From positions 10,711,504-10,775,503 of the forward strand of contig NC_088298.1 of the NCBI RefSeq assembly GCF_032854445.1: a stretch of DNA of 64,000 nt. Direction: 5' to 3'. Position numbers and translations under genes: made by a program. This document shows, piece after piece, positions 34,301 to 39,693 of this stretch. The notes beneath the pieces were generated by a model. That model was given only the letters and a program-made list of their open reading frames with translations, did no database searches and was not told the origin of the DNA. The DNA is from Liolophura sinensis. Taxonomy: Eukaryota; Mollusca; Polyplacophora; Chitonida; Chitonidae. Each line of letters begins with the position of its first letter. The stretch's first letter is position 1.

Positions 34301-36660
34301 CTAATTTGACTAATATAGTGTGCAAAGTTTGTCAGTAACTTGCTCCAGGTTGTTGGTTTTCCCTGGACATTCTATTGAAGATGTCCTCCACCCATAGTAC
34401 TGATTGCCATTGTTCAAGTGAAAAATTTGGTATGGCAATTTTCAGCAATCAAATTAAATCAAGTCAAAATCTTACATTTGTTCTTGTGCAGACAGGCTTA
34501 TTTATGGTGTTAGAGGCTAGCCACTGGCTCACCTCTAGCTCACTATTAGGGCTTCCATTAGAGTTTCACCTGTCTCTCAGTTCATACTGCTGTGGTCTGT
34601 GTATGGCGCCAGTCAAGGTGGTCTGAGCTTTGTTTCGAAAGTGGGATAATATCCTAGTGATAAATATAAGTTTTCGTACCAACAGATATATATTAAGACA
34701 TTTATTTGCCTCTAAAACAGCAATTTTTTTTGGTCTGAAATTTATCATTGACAGTACATGGTCTATTGTTTTTAGCACAGTAGCAAAGAATATTAAAATC
34801 AGACAACCTGTCCCGGGGTGACTTGACACTTGTGGAATGAAAATATTTGGCTCAAATTACCCTAGGTCTTACTGAGATGACATAGCACGAGGAGGAGGAA
34901 AATATGTGTGGACTCTTTTTTACTACAGTCAGTAGGGTCCTTAGTGGCCAAGGGGCTTAGCACGTCAGTGTGGTGCAATGACCCAAGAGCCTCTCACCAA
35001 TGTGTTCGCTGTGAGTTCAAATCCAGCTCATGCTTCTTCCGGCTGTACGTGGGAAGATCTGTCAACAACCTGTGGATGGTCGTGGGTTTTCTGCAGGCAA
35101 ATGCCCAGTTTCCTCCCACCATAATGCTGGCTGCCATTGTATAAATGAAATATTCTTGCGGACAGTGTAAAACACCAATGAAATAACTAAATAAACAAAA
35201 TACTGCAGTCAGTACGTGTCACTAATTTGAACTTTGTTTGATCACTGATCTAAGTCCCATGTATTGATTTTTAAACCATATAACATTGATGACTCCACTG
35301 TGCACACATTTAGCTTTTGTCGCCAGTTTGTTGGTATGCTGCCAAGTCTGTTTAATAGTTCTCCCCACCCCTGGTGATCCATTTCCCTCCCTCGCTGCAC
35401 ATAATACCTTGTCATCTGCACTAGACAAGCTCTAAACCTGTAACCACATCTGTGGATGTTTGTCAAAGCAGACATACAGGCTAGTTTCAGTCTATCACCA
35501 TTCACAGAGGCAAACTGTACATCTGATGTCCATTACATAGAGATTGTTACCTGATCATTTAATTTCTTTTTTTTCCAAGTACAGAAAATGATCTAAAATT
35601 TCTTCATTGACTAAGTTTCTGATTCTTAGAATTCTGCTGATCTTAGAAAGGTCTTTTTTTTAAAGCTAGCATGATGTCATAGTTGAAAAATAAGAATTTC
35701 AGAGCCAGAACTAATATTTTTGAGTCTCTGAGAAGGGACTGTTTTCAAGTCTTGGGTCGTGTATAGTAATTCAGAACCATAAGCCTGTAAATGTTCTCAG
35801 GAATTAAGCAACTTTGGTGAATTGTAGCAGTTTGGAGGTTTGAATACAACTAGGAGCAGCATAGAATATTCTCTTTTCAGAAAGCCGAAATGGCCAATTA
35901 AATTCTATAATAATAGACATAAAATCTAAGAAAGATGGTCAGTTAGTGCGCTAGCGCAGCGTAATGACCCAGGAGCCTCTCACCAATGCGGTCACTGTGA
36001 GTTCAAGTCCAGCTCATGCTGGCTTCCTCACCGGCCAAAAGTGGGAAGGTCTGGTAGCAACCTGCAGATGGTCATGGGTTTCCCCCCGATCTGTGCCCGG
36101 TTTCCACCCACCATAATGCTGGCCGCCATCGTATAAGTGAAATATTCTTGAGTACGGCGTAAAACACCAATCAAATAAATAAATCAAATAAATAAGATGT
36201 TTTAGGGTTTAATTTAAAGGTGTGATCATATACTACTGGTAAAATGTAGGTTTCATCACCAATAGTTAGATTTTATTACCTTTATTTACCTCTAGAAATG
36301 CACATTTTTTTCAGGCAAATTGTAATGTCAGATACAACAGTAATGATCAAGTTGCTTTGACCTCTAAGAATAGTAAAAGAATATCAAACATGATACCGAT
36401 CCCTTTATAATTAATCAACAGTAATGGAAGTTTAGTTGAAAACCTAAACAGTTGTTGTTAACCCAACCTCTGAGGATATCACAATCAGAACCTTCAGTCA
36501 ATACACAAATGAGTGAACAATCTTTCTTCTTTCTTCCCATTTTCAGCCGCTGATGGAAATGGTTGGTGCTGAAGATGAAGATTTGCAAGAAGCTGCAGCT
36601 GGTTGCATTGGAAACATCAGGAGGCTAGCCCTGGCCAATGAAAAAGCCAAATACAGTTGA
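1076..36660 (+). CDS. ODAD2: Outer dynein arm-docking complex subunit 2 (ARMC4), 19 conserved coding exons
   Basis: Armadillo-repeat protein that anchors outer dynein arms to axonemal doublet microtubules in motile cilia and flagella; human ODAD2/ARMC4 loss causes primary ciliary dyskinesia (established knowledge). The joined exons give 1068 residues against about 1044 in human. Order: conserved N-terminal domain beginning [12 protein letters not shown] (residues 1-340, including CRAPPWRQ); a charged linker with an acidic SEESEEEEE run (about 341-475); the strongly conserved block [20 protein letters not shown] (about 473-492); then about thirteen ARM helices with G-(G/A)-hydrophobic...LV.LL signatures to the C-terminus at 1068. 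Every junction is GT-AG and all phases agree. The start ATG has A at -3 and G at +4 and an in-frame TAA ten bases before it. Introns range from about 0.3 to 10.9 kb and carry many repeats. The match to vertebrate ARMC4 across the ARM domain leaves little doubt about identity. Confidence 0.96.
1306..2457 (+). other. ODAD2 intron 1
   Basis: Non-coding. Holds one full-length SINE on the - strand (2101-2355); the rest is AT-rich without features I recognise. Confidence 0.8.
2101..2355 (-). mobile_element. tRNA-derived SINE, full length
   Basis: Read on the - strand: tRNA-like head with A box (gctcagttggttagc type) and B box (gttcaagt type), a conserved central block (ggaaggtctg...cctcccaccataatgctg), and a tail ttgagtacggc...caccaatcaaataaata. 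About 255 bases. Central block resembles, from memory, the Nin-type conserved SINE domain. Confidence 0.85.
2458..2630 (+). CDS. ODAD2: ODAD2 exon 2
   Basis: Acceptor ctgaatttcag; the leading G completes the Arg codon split from exon 1. Encodes about residues 77-135, ending [11 protein letters not shown], equivalent to the human GKLKEAQACVE segment. Donor gtaaga, phase 1. Confidence 0.9.
2855..3085 (+). repeat. Interspersed repeat, copy 1 of an inverted pair
   Basis: About 220 bases, from gggagactcgatgacaagct to the gatacaaacgggaag segment, that matches the reverse complement of 5650-5880 at roughly 80% by eye (shared ttttcttctgtgac, gataattgtga, taataaa). Lies in ODAD2 intron 2. Family not recognised. 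Confidence 0.75.
3286..3535 (+). CDS. ODAD2: ODAD2 exon 3
   Basis: Acceptor gatttttacag. Encodes about residues 135-218: SNNDPVANI, a charged helix, then a leucine-rich helix ([20 protein letters not shown]) as in vertebrate ARMC4. Donor gtatgg, phase 2. Exons 3 and 4 together are 357 bases, so skipping both keeps the frame. Confidence 0.9.
3861..4840. repeat. Minisatellite, 49-bp unit x 20, in ODAD2 intron 3
   Basis: Unit starts gttaagacatgccctgtata and ends ccacagatcatgca. The array is 980 bases, exactly 20 x 49, with substitutions (catgtcc/catatcc, cagatc/cggatc) but no visible length change. The rest of intron 3 (3536-3860, 4841-5068) has nothing recognisable. Confidence 0.95.
5069..5175 (+). 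CDS. ODAD2: ODAD2 exon 4
   Basis: Acceptor gtttgttcatag. Encodes [19 protein letters not shown] and the following residues to about 253. Donor gtaaga, phase 1. LSP and the spacing to the next exon match the vertebrate protein. Confidence 0.88.
5650..5880 (-). repeat. Interspersed repeat, copy 2 of an inverted pair
   Basis: Reverse-complement partner of 2855-3085, in ODAD2 intron 4. Together the two copies bracket exons 3 and 4. Confidence 0.75.
6035..6186 (+). mobile_element. SINE fragment (+), tail-to-tail with the next copy
   Basis: Worn central block and tail: ctgtacgtgggaaggtctgc, then ccaccataatgcaagctg, ending in aaataaataaa. Head is largely lost. Confidence 0.7.
6187..6310 (-). mobile_element. 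SINE fragment (-), tail-to-tail with the previous copy
   Basis: Tail and central block in reverse orientation (tttgattggtgttttacgc, caagaatatttcacttatac, ggcagagcccgg), followed by an A/T-rich tract (aataaataaataaa). Confidence 0.8.
6413..6555 (+). CDS. ODAD2: ODAD2 exon 5
   Basis: Acceptor gtgtttccatag. Encodes about residues 254-301, with the highly conserved [13 protein letters not shown] motif followed by VKPHD...LYVTANTSG. Ends ATC AAG before donor gttggt, phase 0. Confidence 0.95.
6556..7055 (+). other. ODAD2 intron 5
   Basis: 500 bases of AT-rich intron. Nothing recognised. Confidence 0.7.
7056..7172 (+). CDS. ODAD2: ODAD2 exon 6
   Basis: Acceptor ctgcctgcttacag. 39 codons (residues 302-340): [20 protein letters not shown] then [12 protein letters not shown], equivalent to human YKNLVTFLREKSPKF. 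Donor gtcagt, phase 0 at both ends. Confidence 0.92.
7305..7410 (+). mobile_element. Degenerate SINE tail in ODAD2 intron 6
   Basis: Tail remnant: ttttctccacccataa, tattcttgagtagcag, then (aataaata)n. Internally deleted. Confidence 0.5.
7500..7675 (+). repeat. Unnamed interspersed repeat (family R), copy 1
   Basis: Contains gcatttttagaggcaaataa, aatacctttcgaagat, atagaactcc and gggcgaaattttaggtcatt, shared with copies near 16095, 17925 and 53330. Not identified. Confidence 0.55.
7791..8020 (+). CDS. ODAD2: ODAD2 exon 7 (linker; donor somewhat uncertain)
   Basis: Acceptor tcatcccatgcag. Encodes about residues 341-417, a charged linker ending [10 protein letters not shown], equivalent to human WEPSLNWK. 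The only donor here compatible with the next exon is the weak GT|gtcagg at 8021. A gtgtca donor two bases earlier would put a stop in exon 8. The downstream minisatellite starts almost at this donor (see findings). Confidence 0.85.
8021..9913 (+). other. ODAD2 intron 7
   Basis: Almost wholly filled by the 52-bp minisatellite (8040-9712). The remaining 200 bases before exon 8 are AT-rich without features. Confidence 0.85.
8040..9712. repeat. Minisatellite, about 52-bp unit x about 32, in ODAD2 intron 7
   Basis: Unit runs cgtaagtgtgtatgaggacc, aacttatacaaag, ctaatatgatttcccaccac. Some units are 4-5 bases shorter (cacgtgtgtat). The first two or three units (8040-8220) are decayed. About 17 units contain GTAAGT. 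Confidence 0.92.
9914..9973 (+). CDS. ODAD2: ODAD2 exon 8 (short linker exon)
   Basis: 60-base exon between acceptor tttttgatatag and the strong donor gtgagt. Encodes [19 protein letters not shown], a lysine/arginine-rich linker. Its phase is the only one joining exons 7 and 9 without a stop. Confidence 0.8.
10481..10637 (+). CDS. ODAD2: ODAD2 exon 9 (acidic run and [11 protein letters not shown])
   Basis: Acceptor atgtactttcag. Encodes residues about 437-489: a serine/glutamate run (SEESEEEEE), then [18 protein letters not shown], nearly identical to vertebrate ARMC4. Donor gtaaga, phase 0. Confidence 0.95.
10951..11097 (+). CDS. ODAD2: ODAD2 exon 10 (first ARM repeat)
   Basis: Acceptor gttgttctaaag. 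49 codons: [18 protein letters not shown], then [11 protein letters not shown]. Nearly identical to vertebrate ARMC4. Donor gtgagt, phase 0. Confidence 0.96.
11605..11814 (+). CDS. ODAD2: ODAD2 exon 11 (ARM repeats)
   Basis: Acceptor tttttttgtcag. 70 codons, including [39 protein letters not shown]. Donor gtaagt, phase 0. Confidence 0.96.
12273..12506 (+). CDS. ODAD2: ODAD2 exon 12 (ARM repeats)
   Basis: 78 codons: [53 protein letters not shown]. The start is set by homology (KLV|GLLDC). The acceptor (cttccgtgaag) has a poor pyrimidine tract, while a better-looking one 52 bases upstream would give an immediate stop. Donor gtgagc, phase 0. Confidence 0.92.
13367..13477 (+). CDS. ODAD2: ODAD2 exon 13 (ARM repeat)
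   Basis: Acceptor gttgttgatgacag. 37 codons: [19 protein letters not shown], then [11 protein letters not shown], parallel to human YRAAIKAERIIENLVKNL. Donor gtgagg, phase 0. Confidence 0.94.
13864..14079 (+). CDS. ODAD2: ODAD2 exon 14 (ARM repeats)
   Basis: Acceptor ctgtacattgcag. 72 codons: [43 protein letters not shown]. Donor gtaggt at 14080, phase 0. A 108-bp array begins at this donor. Confidence 0.96.
14190..15990. repeat. Minisatellite, 108-bp unit x about 16, in ODAD2 intron 14
   Basis: Unit contains gaggccatgtttgtgcatct, ctcagcccagccattagtag, gtcaatgagtattatgag. The length, 36 x 3, and lack of stops keep frames open on both strands, producing long spurious ORFs. A diverged unit starts at the exon 14 donor (14080). 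Confidence 0.93.
16095..16305 (+). repeat. Unnamed interspersed repeat (family R), copy 2
   Basis: Contains ggagacaaataaatgtcatg, ttcccagtagcatatcac, ccttccaaacaaacctcaaa and ggacgaaattttaggtaatt. Confidence 0.6.
16437..16581. repeat. Minisatellite, 22-bp unit x about 6.6
   Basis: Unit taatggatcattgtaatgac + gg, with substitutions, 240 to 100 bases before the exon 15 acceptor. Confidence 0.85.
16683..16864 (+). CDS. ODAD2: ODAD2 exon 15 (ARM repeats)
   Basis: Acceptor tactttatctag. Encodes [52 protein letters not shown]. Ends ATG GT before donor gtaagg, phase 2. Confidence 0.95.
17925..18105 (+). repeat. Unnamed interspersed repeat (family R), copy 3
   Basis: Contains tgttcccagcaggatgtcat, ccttccaaacaaacctgaaa, cctttccaagatcaatagaa and the tttggtaattta end. 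Confidence 0.6.
18628..18798 (+). mobile_element. SINE (+), internally deleted
   Basis: Part of the tRNA head (gagttcaagtgcagc), gctggcttcctctcc, gggaaggtctggg, then directly cacccaccataatgctagct and the tail. The block around the cccgggctctgcc segment is missing. Confidence 0.75.
19322..19436 (+). CDS. ODAD2: ODAD2 exon 16 (ARM repeat)
   Basis: Acceptor gtgtgatttcag. Encodes [20 protein letters not shown], then [15 protein letters not shown], almost identical to vertebrate ARMC4. Donor gtgaga, phase 0. Confidence 0.96.
20482..20661 (+). CDS. Candidate extra in-frame cassette exon of ODAD2 (unknown 60-residue insert)
   Basis: A 180-base open stretch lies between an acceptor (cttgtctgctttgtcgtaaagccag) and a consensus donor (gtcGTAAGT). 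It is phase 0 at both ends, so it fits between exon 16 and exon 17, also phase 0, without shifting the frame. It would encode 60 residues rich in Lys, Arg, Ala and Ser (starting [16 protein letters not shown], later [11 protein letters not shown]), and its 5' part is more GC-rich than the surrounding intron. Human ARMC4 has no insert here, and I recognise no domain. The insertion point (ENAK|DAGEM) lies between two ARM repeats, where a loop could be tolerated. It could be a lineage-specific or tissue-specific exon, or, if the donor is skipped, an alternative terminal exon stopping at 20692-20694. It could also be chance. Confidence 0.5.
21021..21205 (-). mobile_element. SINE (-), head truncated
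   Basis: Tail and central block on the - strand (tttgattggtgtttaacgc, cttatacgacgtcggccagc, ggaagccagcatgagctgga). Most of the tRNA head is missing. Confidence 0.85.
22361..22549 (+). CDS. ODAD2: ODAD2 exon 17 (ARM repeats)
   Basis: Acceptor catatttcttgcag. 63 codons: [53 protein letters not shown]. Donor gtgagt, phase 0. Confidence 0.96.
22690..22790. repeat. Near-perfect 40-bp hairpin with 21-base loop
   Basis: Arm 22690-22729 (atgatatgtaaattagagac...) pairs with arm 22751-22790, with 37 of 40 positions complementary and 21 bases between. Flanked on the right by (TA)n. Could be a small fold-back element or a pre-miRNA-like hairpin. Confidence 0.9.
24270..24405. repeat. Tandem 15-bp repeat, about 9 units
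   Basis: Unit ggggcttttgtccgc with variants (ggggccattgtcc). Two units in opposite orientation occur at 23101-23132 (gtggacaaaagcccg), so the pair may be the ends of one fold-back element. Confidence 0.85.
25098..25148 (+). mobile_element. SINE tail remnant
   Basis: gaaatattcttgagtaccca then aaagcaccaatggaataga, matching only the last 50 bases of the SINE. Confidence 0.55.
25410..25631 (+). CDS. ODAD2: ODAD2 exon 18 (ARM repeats)
   Basis: Acceptor cactttttaacag. 74 codons: [46 protein letters not shown]. Donor gtaaga, phase 0. Confidence 0.96.
27491..28384. repeat. Minisatellite, 28-bp unit x about 32
   Basis: Unit gaatgaatgatgcagtgact + gagtggat. 28 is not a multiple of 3, but the unit lacks stops in all three - strand frames, giving a spurious 328-codon ORF. 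Confidence 0.95.
29788..30395. mobile_element. Inverted-terminal-repeat element with TTAA ends (MITE-like), copy 1
   Basis: Left end TTAAaggatacacgaaa and right end tttcatgtatcctTTAA are inverted copies. No transposase ORF. The interior shares segments with 32287-32731 (aaatatgcat.ta.ata...gggttatta, tctttgttt.agagttact). TTAA on both sides suggests piggyBac-type insertion. Confidence 0.7.
30917..31173 (-). mobile_element. SINE (-), full length
   Basis: Complete from tail (tcattggtgttttatgctg) to tRNA head (acgctaaccaactgagccac on the + strand). Confidence 0.9.
31851..31953 (-). mobile_element. SINE (-), central fragment
   Basis: caagaatatttcacttttac, gtggccagcataat, gggcagagcccgggggaaac; both ends missing. 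Confidence 0.8.
32287..32731. mobile_element. Inverted-terminal-repeat element (MITE-like), copy 2
   Basis: Left end TCAAaggatgcttgaaa, right end ttcatgtcgtgatcctTTCAA, and the same interior blocks as copy 1. About 445 bases, shorter than copy 1, and non-coding. Confidence 0.65.
33220..33895. repeat. Minisatellite, 36-bp unit x about 19
   Basis: Unit aaactaaacattttccatgt + agagccagttaataat. About 15 central units are nearly identical (only taataat/taatagt changes) and both edges are decayed. Twelve-codon periodicity gives a spurious - strand ORF. Confidence 0.95.
34935..35200 (+). mobile_element. SINE (+), full length
   Basis: Head ggcttagcacgtcag and gtgagttcaaatcc, central gggaagatctg and cctcccaccataatgctggc, tail ending in aaataaacaaa. 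Confidence 0.85.
35933..36196 (+). mobile_element. SINE (+), full length, well conserved
   Basis: gttagtgcgctagcgcagcg, gtgagttcaagtccagctc, tataagtgaaatattcttga, tail caatcaaataaataaat. Its tail lies 350 bases before the last ODAD2 exon and adds AATAAA hexamers in sense orientation. Confidence 0.9.
36547..36660 (+). CDS. ODAD2: ODAD2 exon 19 (last coding exon and stop)
   Basis: Acceptor cttcccattttcag. 37 codons and [23 protein letters not shown], then [14 protein letters not shown], equivalent to the human C-terminus IRRLALATEKARYT. Confidence 0.96.
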   Translation, partial: PLMEMVGAEDEDLQEAAAGCIGNIRRLALANEKAKYS

Positions 36661-36719
36661 TTGACAGGATCTTCAGCCAATTGAAAATGACCAGATATTT
36701 TTAAATTTCCATATGCATA

Positions 36720-36725
36720 AATAAA
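36720..36725 (+). terminator. Polyadenylation signal AATAAA of ODAD2
   Basis: A canonical hexamer starting 60 bases after the ODAD2 stop (gcataAATAAAtac). Further AATAAA hexamers near 37209 and 37322 could serve longer transcripts. Confidence 0.65.
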
Positions 36726-39424
36726 TACAATTAACTGCAAAATAGTGCCAGAAGTCATTGTTTGGATTGAGTAGCAAAGCTAGCTGTGATACTCTCTTGT
36801 TTGTACATATCATTACACCTCTTGTGGAAATATTTAAAATGTTCTTTGGTGAGATTTAAAACCAGGTTGTAAACATATAAACCTCACCATTCCTGTTTAC
36901 TGTTCCGAGTTACATGCATGTTTTTATTCCAAGTTTAGTTGTCACTTCTACATCATTCCAGGTTGTCAAGTATGCTAATATATACCATTGCAATTTAACT
37001 TTTGATATGTCAGTACATTTTTATCACAAAATGTATACATGTACATCTTTGTTGAGTCTCAAAAGCTGTTATCCGGATAAAATATCAGATGACACTACGA
37101 AGATGTAGTCTGTTTTTTTTTTTTTATTCAGAAATACTGCATGCAGGGACTGCATTTTCACATTTCCATGATGTTCATTTAGGAAAAGGATATAATACTG
37201 TGTACAGCAATAAAACTAAGAGAGAAAAGTTGGATAACCGATCATACATCTTTCCAAAATACTTTGAAAGGTTTCCGCGCCATGGTCATTTCACTTTCAG
37301 TTCATAATGGGCATTCAAATTCAATAAAAACTATTCCGTTTGCTTGGTGCTGACAAATCCACAGTCAGACCAACAGAACTAATTTCAAGAAAACAATCTC
37401 AATGGTCAAAGAATGACCACTGTATCTAAAGTGATGCCAATCATTGCCCTTTGGAAAGAAATTGTGACTTGATACCTCCTGTAAGAGCACACATAAAAGC
37501 CCTACCTACTACGCCCCTAGTAGTAGGCCTACCACATACGACCAGAATGGAGGCCAGCATGAGCTGGACTTAATCTCAGTGATTGCAATGGCGTGAGGCT
37601 CCTTGATCATTGTGCTGCAGTAGCTCAATAAACCACTTGGCCATGCCAGCGACTGGAGATGGACCTCTTAAGCAATGCCATGACATATCCCTACAGTAAA
37701 GCTGGGGAAAGGATTTCAGATAACAGTGCTTTTTTTTTTTTAAATATTTTATTTTCATTTTTTTTTTAAATCCTCAAGAGCAAATTACAGAAAAATAAGG
37801 GATATTAGTTTAACAACAGGTCTAACAAACTTCAAACAGGACACGAAAAAATATTTTCAATCAGTTACATAACAAGCCTTGTGCTGACAATGCATGCAAG
37901 ACAAAGTTTTTAACAATTTAGGTTTTAACAATTTGTTGAAGTCAAATATTAGTATACATGTAGGAGTCTAAAAATTAACACGCAATTATCTACACATTCA
38001 CCCGACATAGGACTAGACAGAATTATGAAGTTACTTGGAGTTGGTCATGAGAGAATTTCAACACATGCATTGTAACTAAACAGAGCCTCTATTTTGATTA
38101 CATAGACGCCACCACATCCCACCTGATCAAAATAAATAAACTGACCCAAGTCATTACACATTTGAACATATCAGTGCCATATTTAATCATTACTACTTGC
38201 CTATAATTTATTGCAACATAGTTACTACTTGCCCATTATTGTGTCAGTCACTGAGAGCCTATTGATGAAACAGTTAGTTACTAGTGGTATTCAATGTAAA
38301 CATCACAAGTGATCTATGAGGGCAAAGCATTAAACATAGTTGTGCGCCGAGGCAGCTTAGTTTCTTTACTTTTCAATATATTAACAGGACATCGGAGAGA
38401 TATATTATAGTGGATGGAGACAATGATGTCAAATACTCATACCAAACTTCGAAGAAACAAACAAAATTAGCCCTCAGTGGGAAGAAACATGTAACAACGG
38501 ATCAAGTTGCATACTTATTTTACATGCAAATTGCATTTAAACTCCCATGGTGGAATATGTAACATGTAGATGTAACAATATGGGGAATTTAACAATATCA
38601 ATGAACTCAGAATCTGTCATTTGTTGGATGCTGAAGTTTAAAAGAGAACAGCCTATTTAATTGTCGCTGTTTCCATTCCACTGATCCATTCTGACAAGTT
38701 GATATATGTACTTCAAATACAGGTATTGTGAGGGCAGATGTAGAGCTTCATAAAGTAACAGTACAGTGATTATAACAGTAGTAATGCTCACAAGCAATGG
38801 AAACCAACATCAATCCAAAAAAATGACAGACAATACTTAACTGTCTACAGCTGAGCATAAAAGCAATGCATGTTCTTGTGTCAATTTGAATTTAAGTCAC
38901 AGTGTTATACGCATGCTAAGGCGGACAATTGTGATCACCCAAGAACAAGTTATCAACTCTTTGCACTGAACATACTACCTTTTCCTTAAAGTTTTCAGCA
39001 TTTCACCTGTGAACTCCAAATTCAAAACTGTTGCCAAATTTGTGTAGAGGCCATGCTAAATTCCTGATCATTTACTTTTCCATTTGGTTTATCATTCTGT
39101 GATTTTTGCTCATAGACACATTCCCAGACTGTTAATTCCATCGTTGGGCAAATTTGTGAGAGTTCTTTAAATTTTTTTGTGAGCATCGTATAAACTTGGT
39201 GGTGAAATTTCTTTTACGTACAGCTGACTTCCACAGCAATACATACTACATGTTCACTTCAGAGATCAGACAATTTGGTTATAATTCATGAAAACTTGGT
39301 TCTTTCAATTTAAAGCATGTCTTGGTCCAATGCTGTGTCAGAGGTTCTTGGAGTAATGTGTGGACTTGAATCTTCATACGCCCTCTGTCTTTCCATCGCC
39401 TGATTCTGAATATACAGTTTCTTT
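36726..39424. other. Convergent 3' region between ODAD2 and the tetraspanin
   Basis: No conserved coding sequence seen. AT-rich, probably 3' UTR of both genes plus a short intergenic part. It contains a worn SINE head at 37545-37650 and poly(T) tracts at 37114-37127, 37731-37741 and 37758-37768. Confidence 0.6.
37545..37650 (-). mobile_element. SINE (-), worn head fragment
   Basis: ggccagcatgagctggactt, ggctccttgatcattg, ccacttggccatgcc: the tRNA-like half only, between the two convergent genes. Confidence 0.6.
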
Positions 39425-39430
39425 TTTATT
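39425..39430 (-). terminator. Candidate poly(A) signal of the tetraspanin gene
   Basis: AATAAA on the - strand, about 200 bases after the stop. Other candidates on the same strand lie at 38207-38212 and 37748-37753, so the 3' UTR could be up to about 1.9 kb. The sequence alone does not choose between them. Confidence 0.4.
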
Positions 39431-39627
39431 TCATACCTACACCATGCTCCAGGCATCTCAAATAAAAAAAAAAAAGAACAAAAAAACTTGTGTATAACAA
39501 TCCAGTCCTGATGTAATGTTTGGATTCTCTTATATACCATTCATTATGACAGTGGGCCAAGATCAAGTTCCAAAACTGCATCACTCCAAAAATCCAGATC
39601 ATGTCCTAATTCTTATTTTAACGTATC

Positions 39628-39693
39628 TTAGACCACTTCATACTCTTTCTTGATGGATCGTGCTAAACAGCACGCGAAGATGATCCCAACAAT
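39628..39693 (-). CDS. CD63: CD63-like tetraspanin exon 7 and stop
   Basis: Acceptor ctttgtttcag. 21 codons, IVGIIFACCLARSIKKEYEV and a final Val, then TAA at 39630-39628. End of TM4, juxtamembrane CC pair and C-terminal YEVV sorting motif. Confidence 0.95.
   Translation of the reverse strand: MVGIIFACCLARSIKKEYEVV

Larger units (their letters stand above)
25632..36546 (+). other. ODAD2 intron 18 (10.9 kb)
   Basis: Largest intron of the gene. It has a 28-bp array, a 36-bp array, two inverted-repeat elements and four SINE copies. The stretches 25632-27490, 28385-29787 and 34150-34930 show no coding or repeat features I can name, apart from short family R-like pieces near 34650-34745 and 36240-36330. 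Confidence 0.8.
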
